Shown: in pieces, positions 44,868 to 52,639 of the stretch
How the letters are laid out: each line of letters begins with the position of its first letter
How positions within the stretch are numbered: the first letter of the stretch is position 1
NCBI RefSeq assembly: GCF_001639145.1
Contig: NZ_LROY01000002.1
Coordinates: 2,202,501 to 2,266,500 of the forward strand
Direction: 5' to 3'
Source: Microbulbifer sp. Q7
GTDB taxonomy: Bacteria; Pseudomonadota; Gammaproteobacteria; Pseudomonadales; Cellvibrionaceae
Length of the DNA stretch: 64,000 nucleotides
Position numbers and translations under genes: made by a program
The notes under the pieces: generated by a model
What the model saw: the letters and a program-made list of their open reading frames with translations, nothing else
The model's database searches: none
What the model was told of the DNA's origin: nothing

Positions 44868-46950
44868 CACCGGCACCCTCTCCGTCTGCAGCGTCTTGAA
44901 TGGCTTCCGGCGCGGGCGCTTCCAGCTCCGGCGGATTGTCCGTGGGCAGTAGCTCACCATCGGGATTCACCGCGGGCTCGGCCTGCTGCAGCTGATCTGC
45001 CTGCTCGCGGTATTCCTCTACCTTGCGCTCGTCTTCCCGGCGCTCCTGCAGCTCATTGGCGCGGTCGTAGCTGTCGGCGAGGGCGAAGCGGGCTTTTATC
45101 TGGTAGCTCTCCAGTTGCGCGCGGCGCTGGTCCAGTTCATGGATAGCCAGTTGCTCCAGCATGCTGCCCTGCCGCGCCATCAACTGATCGATACGGCGCT
45201 GGGCACGATTGAGGCCCGCGCGCAGGCTGGTAATCTGGTCGCTATAGCCCTCATAGCTATGGGTGGCGGCCTGGCGGGTGCGTACGTAGCGCTGGTAGGT
45301 TTCCTGCAATACGGCAATCACGCCGTCGAGTTCCTGCAAGTTCTTGTATGCGGTGGTCAGGCGGTCATCGAATTCCCGGGACAGGCGGAAGTTCAAAATC
45401 CCTTCCAGACGCGCAATGCGGTCCTCGGTTTCTTCGCTGCTGAGACTGGGGTTATAGGCAAGGATTTCGCGAATCTGCGCCAGCATCAGGCGCGCCTCGG
45501 TTTCATCACTCTTGGCCAGCAGCTCGGGGCGGCGGTTGACCAACAGGTTGTCGATGCGGGCGGCGAGACGCGCACGCTGCTCCAGGCGCATCTTGATGCG
45601 CGCATCGACCTGACGGAACGCCACATCCAGCCCGGGCAGGATCGGCTCGTAATAGTTGCGGCGCAGGGCAATGATGTCTTCGAACGCATCCAGGCTCTGC
45701 AGCCAGTCGCGGTTGCGCTCGTACAGGTCATTCAGGTCCTGGTAATTGCGCAAAAATTCCTGATAGTCGTTGGAGGCCATCAGGTCCAGCAGGTAATGGG
45801 TTTCCGGCGCCCCCGGCAGCTTGCGCAGCTCCACCACCCAGTTTTTCACCTGGCGGGCCTCCTTGCGACGCAGCGCCTCCAGCAGCTTGCCCTCACGGAT
45901 GCTGGTGATGGAGCGGGTGAGCACATCTACCTGCTCGCCAAACAGGTCCAGCGCTTCGCCGTAGTTCACCGCGGCAGTGCTGTGTACGTCCAGCTTGCCG
46001 TAGGCGTAGGGCACCGCAAGCATGGCTTCGTGTACCGCGGCATCGGTGGCACGGCGCTGCTTGAGCATCCGCCAGGGCACCAGTGCGCGGTCAAAGCGCC
46101 CCGCATTGGCTTCCACCCAGCCCGCCCCTAGCAGGGCCTGATCGGAAAACGGGCCGGAGAGCTGCACCCGCTCGAAGTACTTACGCGCACGATCGAACTC
46201 TTCTGCCTTCATCAGCTGGTTGCCGAGCAGCAGATTGGTTTTGTCCTGCAGCGCCTGCGCGGCAGTACCGCTGCCGGCATTGCGCCCGAGACCATCCAGC
46301 ACCAGCACACCCTTCTCGGTCTCGCCGGCACGCAACAGTGCGATGCCCAGGTTGTACTCTACAAAGCCCTGCAGGGATTTTTCCCCTTTCAGGTCTTCGA
46401 GCAGGGCCACAGCCTCTTCGAAGCGACCCAGCTGCATATACACCCGCGCGCGCAGAAATTGCTCTTGCGGACGCACCCGCTCGGGCACGCGCCCCTGAAT
46501 CAGCTCCAGCGCGTGCAACGCGTTGGCGAACTGCTGTTTCTGGTAGTGGATCTTTGCCAGCCGGTAGGCCGCTTCGTTCTTGATGGGCTGCGCCACGTTG
46601 CCCTGCAGCACCTGCTGCATGGCCCGGCCGGCCTCCCGGTGCATGCGGTAGGAGAGCTCCAGGTCGCCCACGGCGAATTCCGCCTGCCCGAAGTGCACAC
46701 GGAAGGGGTCGCGTTCGGGATCATCCAGCAGGCGATGCTGCTTCAGCTCGGTATCGAGGCCGATAATGGCATCGACGTAGTTGTCCTGGTAAGCGTTGAA
46801 CAACGCCTCACCAAAAAACAGGTCCTGGAGTGCATCGGTGTGCAGCGCACCCGGATCCACGGGCGCCTTGGCCTGCACAGACAAACTGTGCAGCGAGGTC
46901 AGTGCCGACAGGGTCACGCCGGCAATTGCGCAGGCCAGACGGGGGAACAT
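44860..46950 (-). CDS. Exported TPR and coiled-coil protein
   Basis: This 696-aa protein has a signal peptide (to about residue 28, VQAKA). TPR units occupy about residues 80-330 (YRLAKIHYQKQQFANALHAL, RARVYMQLGRFEEAVALLED, NLGIALLRAGETEKGVL). Long charged helices follow with coiled-coil character (about 440-640), and the tail is Pro/Glu/Ala-rich. It should be periplasmic. The gene starts 2 nt after the stop of the 175-aa gene and overlaps the next, so it is firmly in the operon. Specific function unknown. Confidence 0.85.
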   Translation of the reverse strand: MFPRLACAIAGVTLSALTSLHSLSVQAKAPVDPGALHTDALQDLFFGEALFNAYQDNYVDAIIGLDTELKQHRLLDDPERDPFRVHFGQAEFAVGDLELSYRMHREAGRAMQQVLQGNVAQPIKNEAAYRLAKIHYQKQQFANALHALELIQGRVPERVRPQEQFLRARVYMQLGRFEEAVALLEDLKGEKSLQGFVEYNLGIALLRAGETEKGVLVLDGLGRNAGSGTAAQALQDKTNLLLGNQLMKAEEFDRARKYFERVQLSGPFSDQALLGAGWVEANAGRFDRALVPWRMLKQRRATDAAVHEAMLAVPYAYGKLDVHSTAAVNYGEALDLFGEQVDVLTRSITSIREGKLLEALRRKEARQVKNWVVELRKLPGAPETHYLLDLMASNDYQEFLRNYQDLNDLYERNRDWLQSLDAFEDIIALRRNYYEPILPGLDVAFRQVDARIKMRLEQRARLAARIDNLLVNRRPELLAKSDETEARLMLAQIREILAYNPSLSSEETEDRIARLEGILNFRLSREFDDRLTTAYKNLQELDGVIAVLQETYQRYVRTRQAATHSYEGYSDQITSLRAGLNRAQRRIDQLMARQGSMLEQLAIHELDQRRAQLESYQIKARFALADSYDRANELQERREDERKVEEYREQADQLQQAEPAVNPDGELLPTDNPPELEAPAPEAIQDAADGEGAGDA

Positions 46951-46952
46951 GC

Positions 46953-47480
46953 TTACCAGTCCTTGAAATGAATGGCTGACTGGGTTCCAGCGATCTGGAT
47001 TTCAACGAATTTCGGACCTACCGCCTTCTCCACGCTGTAGCTCGCAGAACCGCGGTACTCCTTGCCGGACTTGGACTTGCCGAAATAACTCACCACCAGC
47101 GGATGGGTGCCGGTCTGCACATTGGCGGTGTGGATACGCTGTACACCGCCCTGCTGCAGGGCTTCGATTTCGCGATAGGTGTACAGGTGGTGCGCGACAA
47201 CCTGGTCGCCAAGTTTGACTTCAACCGACTCAAGGCTGAAGTCGTCACTGCTGGCGGCACCCGCCAGGGAGATGAAAAAGGCCGCCTGCGTATTGGAGGG
47301 GAACAGCAGCTTTTCTTCCAGCCGGTTCAGCTCCGACGTCAGCCCGATCACGTCTTTCTTGACGTCCTGGATCTGCTCATCAAGGCCGCGAATCTCTTCG
47401 CGGCTGACATTCTGGGCGCTCGCCAGAACGGACAGGGACAACAGCACCGCTGTTGCCAGTGTGATCAGAATTCTGCGCAT
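46953..47480 (-). CDS. Exported coiled-coil/beta protein, first gene of the motor operon
   Basis: This 175-aa protein has a signal peptide (VLLSLSVLASAQN). A short coiled coil follows (EEIRGLDEQIQDVKKDVIGL, about residues 26-60). Then comes a beta-rich domain of about 110 residues (SVEVKLGDQVVAHHLYTYRE, TGTHPLVVSYFGKSK). I do not recognise the family. As the first gene after a 371-nt gap it probably marks the operon promoter. A periplasmic assembly role is plausible but unproven. Confidence 0.78.
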   Translation of the reverse strand: MRRILITLATAVLLSLSVLASAQNVSREEIRGLDEQIQDVKKDVIGLTSELNRLEEKLLFPSNTQAAFFISLAGAASSDDFSLESVEVKLGDQVVAHHLYTYREIEALQQGGVQRIHTANVQTGTHPLVVSYFGKSKSGKEYRGSASYSVEKAVGPKFVEIQIAGTQSAIHFKDW

Positions 47481-47851
47481 ATCCCCTAGACCTCAAACCC
47501 CGCCCTGAAATTCGTTACCAAGGAGTGCCGTTCAAACATCCGACCAACGTCGGAGAGGCAGCCTTAGCCGGGCAGATTGTATGGCAAGGGGCGAGGGGGA
47601 GATGTGAGGCGCTTCAAAACTCGCGCACAGAGTCGGAGAAGAATTTTTTCTTAAAATTCAAAGGACAAGAGAATAAATCTCGATTATGTGACAGGTATCA
47701 CGGCCGCCAGGCGGTGGAAAAATGTGACGAAACCCACAAGGTGGCTGAATTTCCGCGACACACTTCCTACTTACCACGTGATCGGCGCATTGTGGCGCGA
47801 AAATTATGTCCCGGCGGGTTAGTGAGCACCCACTTCGATGAAAGTGTGCAC
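47481..47851. other. Intergenic region upstream of the motor operon
   Basis: This 371-nt gap between moaE (minus, ends 47852) and the first motor gene (minus, starts 47480) should contain the motor-operon promoter. I see a possible -10 (tacaat on the minus strand, near 47580) without a convincing -35. An imperfect stem at about 47821-47853 lies right after moaE and may end the moa transcript, though it lacks a T-run. I see no gene here. Confidence 0.4.
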
Positions 47852-48331
47852 TCACCATTTCTTCAACGCTTTCTCGTCACTGCTGCGAGCCGCCACCCAG
47901 GTGCCCTGCTCCCCGTCTTTGTTTACTTCTTTCTTCCAGAAGGGCGCGCGGCTTTTGAGAAAGTCCATGATGAAGCCACAGGCATCGAGGGCATCCTGGC
48001 GGTGGGCCGAGGTCACCCCCACGAATACGATTTCATCCCCGGCGCGCAAAGGGCCAAAGCGGTGGATGACGCGCACCCTGCCCAGCGGCCAGCGCTCGGC
48101 GGCCTGACGGGCAATGGCAGCAAGTGCGGATTCCGCCATACCGGGGTAGTGCTCCAGCTCGAGTACCGAGACCTGTTGATGCCCACCCGTTTCCGTTGGT
48201 GAAAAATCGCGCACGTTGCCCACGAACATGGCGGTGGCACCATCGGCAAAGTTTGCGCGGCGCAGCCGGTTATATTCCGCCCCGGGATCGAAGCCTTCGG
48301 CCTGTACCGCAATGGAGATGTCCGCTGTCAT
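47852..48331 (-). CDS. moaE: Molybdopterin synthase catalytic subunit
   Basis: MoaE, with MoaD, inserts sulfur into precursor Z (cyclic pyranopterin monophosphate) to form molybdopterin. The product is 159 aa with the family motifs TAMFVGNVRDFS, LELEHYPGMAE, RVRVIHRFGPLRAGDEIV and the active-site segment MDFLKSRAPFWKKE with its lysines. It begins one nt after the moaD stop. It is the last gene of moaABCDE. Confidence 0.95.
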   Translation of the reverse strand: MTADISIAVQAEGFDPGAEYNRLRRANFADGATAMFVGNVRDFSPTETGGHQQVSVLELEHYPGMAESALAAIARQAAERWPLGRVRVIHRFGPLRAGDEIVFVGVTSAHRQDALDACGFIMDFLKSRAPFWKKEVNKDGEQGTWVAARSSDEKALKKW

Positions 48332-48332
48332 C

Positions 48333-48581
48333 TCAGCCTCCGGTGACCGGGGGGAAGAAGGCTACTTCGTCACCATCGCGCACGGGACATTGCAGGTTCG
48401 CCAGCTGCTGGTTGACCGCGACCTGCAGCTGCGGCTGCGACAGCGCCTTGCGCCAGGTTTCGTCTTGGCCGGCGAGCGCGCTGCGCAATGCGCTGACATC
48501 GGCGAGCTGTCCCGCTTCCCAGTCAATGGCATCGCGCCCCAACTGCTCCCGCAGGCTGGCAAAAAACAGCACTCGTATCAC
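48333..48581 (-). CDS. moaD: Molybdopterin synthase sulfur carrier subunit
   Basis: MoaD is an 82-aa ubiquitin-fold sulfur carrier that ends in the required Gly-Gly (PPVTGG), the site of adenylation and thiocarboxylation. I place the start at a GTG at 48581 ([15 protein letters not shown]), preceded by a strong gggggaggg. It overlaps the moaC stop by 4 nt (GTGA). The longer open frame upstream is moaC in another phase. Confidence 0.92.
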   Translation of the reverse strand: MIRVLFFASLREQLGRDAIDWEAGQLADVSALRSALAGQDETWRKALSQPQLQVAVNQQLANLQCPVRDGDEVAFFPPVTGG

Positions 48582-49069
48582 GCGCCCTCCCCCGTACTGT
48601 GCGGGGTCCAGTGACCGCGCTTGCCACCGGTTTTTTCCTGCAGCTGGGTTGGCCCGATGACCATGGCGGGGTCGACCGCTTTGCACATGTCGTAAATGGT
48701 GAGGGCGGCCACGCTGGCGGCGGTAAGCGCTTCCATTTCCACACCAGTGCGGCCGGCGAGGCGGCAGTAGCTGGCTATGTTCACGGTGCAGTTGGCCGGG
48801 TCCAGCGTGAAGTCCACCTGCACTTTGGTGAGTGCCAGCGGGTGACACAGGGGAATCAGGTCGGCCGTTTTCTTGGCGGCCTGGATGCCGGCGATACGGG
48901 CGGTGGCGAGCACATCGCCTTTTTTGTTGTTGCCGGCCTGCAGTTGTGCGAAGGCTTCGCTGGACATGGCGACGGCAGACTGGGCGCGCGCGGTGCGGTC
49001 GGTGATGTCTTTGTCGGTGACATCGACCATGCTGGCTTCGCCCTGCTGATTGAGGTGTGTGAGTGTCAT
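48578..49069 (-). CDS. moaC: Cyclic pyranopterin monophosphate synthase
   Basis: MoaC converts the MoaA product 3',8-cyclo-GTP into cyclic pyranopterin monophosphate. The product is 163 aa (161 in E. coli) with the motifs [38 protein letters not shown] and [20 protein letters not shown]. The start at 49069 has a gaggcc upstream. The longer frame adds a Pro/Ser-rich, non-homologous N-terminus and is not used. Confidence 0.95.
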   Translation of the reverse strand: MTLTHLNQQGEASMVDVTDKDITDRTARAQSAVAMSSEAFAQLQAGNNKKGDVLATARIAGIQAAKKTADLIPLCHPLALTKVQVDFTLDPANCTVNIASYCRLAGRTGVEMEALTAASVAALTIYDMCKAVDPAMVIGPTQLQEKTGGKRGHWTPHSTGEGA

Positions 49070-49091
49070 GGTGTTGGCGGCCTCAGGGAAT

Positions 49092-49607
49092 TTATTTGGA
49101 CAGATAGCCGACGAAATTGCAGGGCTTGTGGCTGGCGGTGAGCTGTTCCTGCAGCAGTTTGTTCCAGCCGGTTTTGCAGGCGCCGGTGGAGCCGGGCAGG
49201 CAGGCGATGAGGGTGTGGTTGGCGAGCCCGGCGAGGGCGCGTGATTGGATGGTGGAGGAGCCGATTTCTTCATAGCTGACGGCTCGGAAGATTTCGCCGA
49301 AGCCGTCGATGTGTTTGTCGAACAGTGGGGCGAGGGCTTCGGGGGTGGAGTCGCGGCCGGCGAAGCCGGTGCCGCCGGTGGTGAGGATGACTTGGATTTC
49401 AGGGTCGGCGATCCATGCGGAGACTTGGGCGCGCAGCAGGTATTTGTCGTCGATGACGATGGCTTTGTCGGCGAGGTTGTGGCCGTCTGCTTTTAACGCT
49501 TCGACGAGGTAGTTACCCGAGGTGTCGTTTTCTTCGGTTCTGGTGTCGGAGACAGTCAGGACTGCGATATTGAGTTTCTGCTCAGGGTTTATTGGTGCGT
49601 GGCTCAT
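49092..49607 (-). CDS. moaB: Molybdenum cofactor biosynthesis protein B
   Basis: MoaB is a MogA-like protein of molybdopterin metabolism (adenylylation/metal-insertion fold). The product is 171 aa (170 in E. coli) and shows [38 protein letters not shown] and [12 protein letters not shown], all diagnostic. The start at 49607 follows ggag at good spacing; the upstream extension of the frame runs into the repeat element and is not coding. It lies 22 nt before moaC. Confidence 0.93.
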   Translation of the reverse strand: MSHAPINPEQKLNIAVLTVSDTRTEENDTSGNYLVEALKADGHNLADKAIVIDDKYLLRAQVSAWIADPEIQVILTTGGTGFAGRDSTPEALAPLFDKHIDGFGEIFRAVSYEEIGSSTIQSRALAGLANHTLIACLPGSTGACKTGWNKLLQEQLTASHKPCNFVGYLSK

Positions 49608-49654
49608 GGTTTGGTACTCCGTAGCCTTGGGTGCTCTGTTTTTTGCTTTGTGGC

Positions 49655-49765
49655 GAGCGGTCATCGGGTGAAAGGTTTCAGGACCGCTGTGAACCCATCC
49701 CTGGGCGCTGCGGCGCAAACATCCTGTTTGCGACGCTCCTGAAACCTTTCACCCGACGCCCGCTC
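49655..49765. repeat. Long inverted-repeat element, copy B
   Basis: Outer arms of about 29 nt (49655-49683 and 49737-49765) are complementary at all but two or three positions. Within them lies an inner hairpin (gcgcaaaca/tgtttgcg, about 49713-49735). The core from about 49678 to 49735 closely matches the element at 4008-4110, but the outer arms are unrelated in sequence. It lies between moaA and moaB, so it would be transcribed as RNA within the operon. Confidence 0.8.
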
Positions 49766-49802
49766 TTCAATTCTGTCTTTCGTACTTCGTAAGGCTTAAC
49801 TG

Positions 49803-50786
49803 TTATCCACCAATAATCGACAGGTTTTGGGTTCCACCCGTATTTCCCTTTTGCAAATAATGGCTGACTTCTTTGTTGTCAATCAGCGCCCTCACCTGCT
49901 CTGCCAGTGCGTCGGCATCGCCGGTGCGGATGGTTTCGCGCAGGTCGAGGCCGGCATCGCTGAACAGGCACAGGTGCAGTTTGCCCTGGGCGGAGATGCG
50001 AAGGCGGTTGCAGCTGCTGCAGAAGTCTTTGCTGTAGGGGGTAATCAGGCCGATGCGGCCGATGTAGTCCGGGTGGACGTATTCGCGGGCGGGGCCGGCG
50101 TCGATGGCTCTGGGGAGCAGTTGCCAGCCGCTTTCTATTAGGTGCTGCTCGATGTCGCTGCCGCGCAGGTGGTTGCTGGCAAAGTAGTCGCGGTTGTCGC
50201 CGGTCTGCATCAGCTCGATAAAGCGCATGGTGACGGGGGTGGTTTTCAGCCAGCCGAGGAACTGCTGCAGGCGGGCCTGCGCACCATCATTGAGCAGTAC
50301 GGCATTCACTTTGGTTTGCATGCCCAGCGCCAGTGCGCGATCGATGCCAGCGCGGATTTTGGGCAGGCAGTCGTGGCCGGTGATGTGGGCGAATTCGTTG
50401 TCGTCGAGGCTGTCGATGCTGATGTTGAGCTGGTCGAGGCCGCTTAGGTGCCAGCTATCGATGACGCTGGGGAGTTTGTAACCGTTGCTGGTGACGGCGA
50501 CGCGCTGGATGCCGGGGGTTTGCTTGGCGGCCTGAATGAGCTCAGGAAGGTCTTTGCGCAGGGAGGGTTCGCCACCACTGAGGCGCACCTTGCGGGTGCC
50601 CAGTTGGGCGAACGCGCGCATGACAGTAGTAGCCTCCGCGACCGAGAGATCGGGGGCTTTAGGGGCGCTTTGGTAGCCGTCGGGCAAACAGTAGTCGCAA
50701 CGGAAGTTGCAGACGTCTGTGACCGACAGGCGCAAATAGTAGAAGCGGCGACCATAGCCGTCTTCCAGGACGTTATTCTTTTTCAT
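49803..50786 (-). CDS. moaA: GTP 3',8-cyclase (radical SAM)
   Basis: MoaA starts molybdenum-cofactor synthesis by cyclising GTP. The product is 327 aa with the radical-SAM cluster motif at Cys26, Cys30 and Cys33 (DVCNFRCDYC). A second C-terminal cluster site follows (FCSSCNRLRI, then LCLF). The C-terminus ends in the conserved Gly-Gly (LSIIGG). The ATG at 50786 is used, with ggaaaggtg upstream; a GTG one codon earlier is possible. A structured leader resembling the Moco riboswitch precedes it. Confidence 0.96.
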   Translation of the reverse strand: MKKNNVLEDGYGRRFYYLRLSVTDVCNFRCDYCLPDGYQSAPKAPDLSVAEATTVMRAFAQLGTRKVRLSGGEPSLRKDLPELIQAAKQTPGIQRVAVTSNGYKLPSVIDSWHLSGLDQLNISIDSLDDNEFAHITGHDCLPKIRAGIDRALALGMQTKVNAVLLNDGAQARLQQFLGWLKTTPVTMRFIELMQTGDNRDYFASNHLRGSDIEQHLIESGWQLLPRAIDAGPAREYVHPDYIGRIGLITPYSKDFCSSCNRLRISAQGKLHLCLFSDAGLDLRETIRTGDADALAEQVRALIDNKEVSHYLQKGNTGGTQNLSIIGG

Positions 50787-50797
50787 CACCTTTCCAA

Positions 50798-50900
50798 ATG
50801 CGGGAGGCCGTTCGGTTTCCCTTGCGACCCTGGCGAGCTGGCATTGCCGCCCGCGGCCAGCACCCCCTATACAAGACTTAGGAATACTGGCTCGGTGTAT
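50798..50900 (-). ncRNA. Probable molybdenum-cofactor (Moco) riboswitch
   Basis: The minus-strand leader of moaA carries ccgagccag pairing with the downstream tgctggcc, a second stem (ggcgg...gccagctcgcc), the block gcaagggaaaccga and a closing ggcctcccgc. These blocks, and the position directly before moaA in a gammaproteobacterial moaABCDE operon, agree with what I remember of the Moco RNA motif. It ends about 12 nt before the start codon, so it could control translation. The match is from memory and was not scored. Confidence 0.75.
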
Positions 50901-51000
50901 TTCAGTTATCAGTTTGTGCTGAGATTAGGCCATCGGTGGCACTGCCCTCTGTTCATTCTTAGTAGTTGATTCTCTGGCGGATTTCACCGCGCACTTCGGC

Positions 51001-51031
51001 ATTCTATCGGAGCCTTCCCTTTACTAGGCAA
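51001..51031 (-). promoter_or_regulatory. Possible moaA promoter
   Basis: On the minus strand TTGCCT (51026-51031) and TAGAAT (51001-51006) are 19 nt apart. The spacing is long, so this is tentative. It lies about 100 nt upstream of the riboswitch-like leader. Confidence 0.35.
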
Positions 51032-51080
51032 TTTTCCCGCCAGTTTGTGCACTGTCGCCCTATCGACGCCCTTTACATCA

Positions 51081-52556
51081 TTACATCACATCAAGAATTT
51101 TCAGGGTGTTGGTGCCGCCGTGGGATTGCATCAGGTCGCCACGAATCAGTATGACCTGATCCCCCGGCTGGACGATTTCCCGGGCCTTGAGGGTGTCCAG
51201 GGCGCGCTGGTTCAGCTCCCGGTCGCCCTCGTTTTCACCGGGCACAAACAGCACGGAGATCACCCCGCGGTACAGAGCCATGCGCCGTTGGGCGATGGGG
51301 TCGTGGGCGAGACCGACGATGGGCAGGCCGGAGCGGATGCGGGAGGCAATCAGCGGGGTGTAGCCGGTCTGGGTCATGCAGGCAATGGCGGTGACGCCTT
51401 CGAGGTGGTTGGCGGCATACATGGCGGACAGGGAGATGGTTTCGTCGATGCGGGTAAAGCCCTGATGCATGCGGTGGCCAGACTCCTGTGCGGAGCGCTC
51501 GCGCTCGGCACCAAGGCACAGCCGGTGCATGGCCTCCACCGCTTCCACCGGATAATCGCCGGCGGCGGTTTCCGCCGACAGCATGACCGCATCGGTGCCA
51601 TCGAGCACCGCGTTGGCCACGTCGAACACTTCCGCGCGGGTGGGCAGGGGGGCGGTGATCATGGTCTCCAGCATCTGGGTGGCGGTGATCACCGCGCGGT
51701 TGAGCTGGCGGGCGCGCTTGATCATGCGCTTTTGCACGCCGATAAGCGCGGCATCGCCGATCTCCACCCCCAGGTCCCCACGGGCCACCATGACCGCCTC
51801 GGAGGCGCGGATAATCTCATCCAGGGTTTCGTCTTCCGCCACGGCTTCGGCGCGCTCCACCTTGGCTACCAGGCCGATGTGCTTGCCGGCCTCGCCCAGC
51901 AGTGCCCGCGCCTCGCGCATATCCGCGGCGCTGCGCGGGAAGGAGACGGCCAGGTAATCCACGCCGATGTCGATGGCGGTTTTCAGGTCGGCCCGGTCTT
52001 TGTCGGTCAGGGCCGCGGCCGACAGCCCCCCACCCTGCTTGTTGATACCCTTGTTGTTGGAGAGCCGTCCACCCACCACCACGGTGGTCAGCACATGGCG
52101 GCTGGTTACCTGCTCCACCTTGAGGATTACGCGCCCGTCGTCCAGCAGCAGCACATCGCCGGCGGCCACATCGTTGACCAGCTCCTTGTAATCACAGCCC
52201 ACGCGCTGCTCGTCGCCGTCGTTGGTATCCAGCGCCATGTCGAGCACAAAGGACTCGCCTTCCCGCAGGGTGACCTGGTTGTCGCGAAAGCGGGCAATAC
52301 GGATCTTGGGCCCCTGCAGGTCCCCCAGTGCCGCCACGGTCCTGCCCTGGTGATCGGCAATTTCCCGAACCTGCTGCAGGCGCCGGCGGTGGTCATCGGC
52401 GGTGCCGTGGGAAAAATTCAGGCGCACCACATCGACGCCGGAGGCGATGAGCTTTTCCAGCACCCCGGGTTTATCACTGGCGGGGCCGAGGGTGGCGACA
52501 ATTTTGGTACGACGGAGGGGGTTGGCGGTGCGCTGGCTGGCGGGGATTTGGGTCAT
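51081..52556 (-). CDS. pyk: Pyruvate kinase
   Basis: Pyruvate kinase makes pyruvate and ATP from phosphoenolpyruvate and ADP. The product is 491 aa. It shows the N-terminal RRTKIVATLGPASD, VVRLNFSHGTADDH, LGDLQGPKIRIARF, the metal/substrate signature VMVARGDLGVEIGD, ITATQMLETMI and VMLSAETAAGDYPVEAVEAM. The ATG at 52556 with agagagag upstream is chosen over a frame extension of 15 residues. It follows glycerate kinase by about 84 nt, so the two probably form a lower-glycolysis unit feeding glycerate into pyruvate. Confidence 0.97.
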   Translation of the reverse strand: MTQIPASQRTANPLRRTKIVATLGPASDKPGVLEKLIASGVDVVRLNFSHGTADDHRRRLQQVREIADHQGRTVAALGDLQGPKIRIARFRDNQVTLREGESFVLDMALDTNDGDEQRVGCDYKELVNDVAAGDVLLLDDGRVILKVEQVTSRHVLTTVVVGGRLSNNKGINKQGGGLSAAALTDKDRADLKTAIDIGVDYLAVSFPRSAADMREARALLGEAGKHIGLVAKVERAEAVAEDETLDEIIRASEAVMVARGDLGVEIGDAALIGVQKRMIKRARQLNRAVITATQMLETMITAPLPTRAEVFDVANAVLDGTDAVMLSAETAAGDYPVEAVEAMHRLCLGAERERSAQESGHRMHQGFTRIDETISLSAMYAANHLEGVTAIACMTQTGYTPLIASRIRSGLPIVGLAHDPIAQRRMALYRGVISVLFVPGENEGDRELNQRALDTLKAREIVQPGDQVILIRGDLMQSHGGTNTLKILDVM

Positions 52557-52639
52557 GATCTCTCTCTGGCAAATTCTGACCGGGGCCGATGGCTTAGACA
52601 CAGCTTAGTCAGCAATTTCCCAGCACCCCCGCCGCGCCA

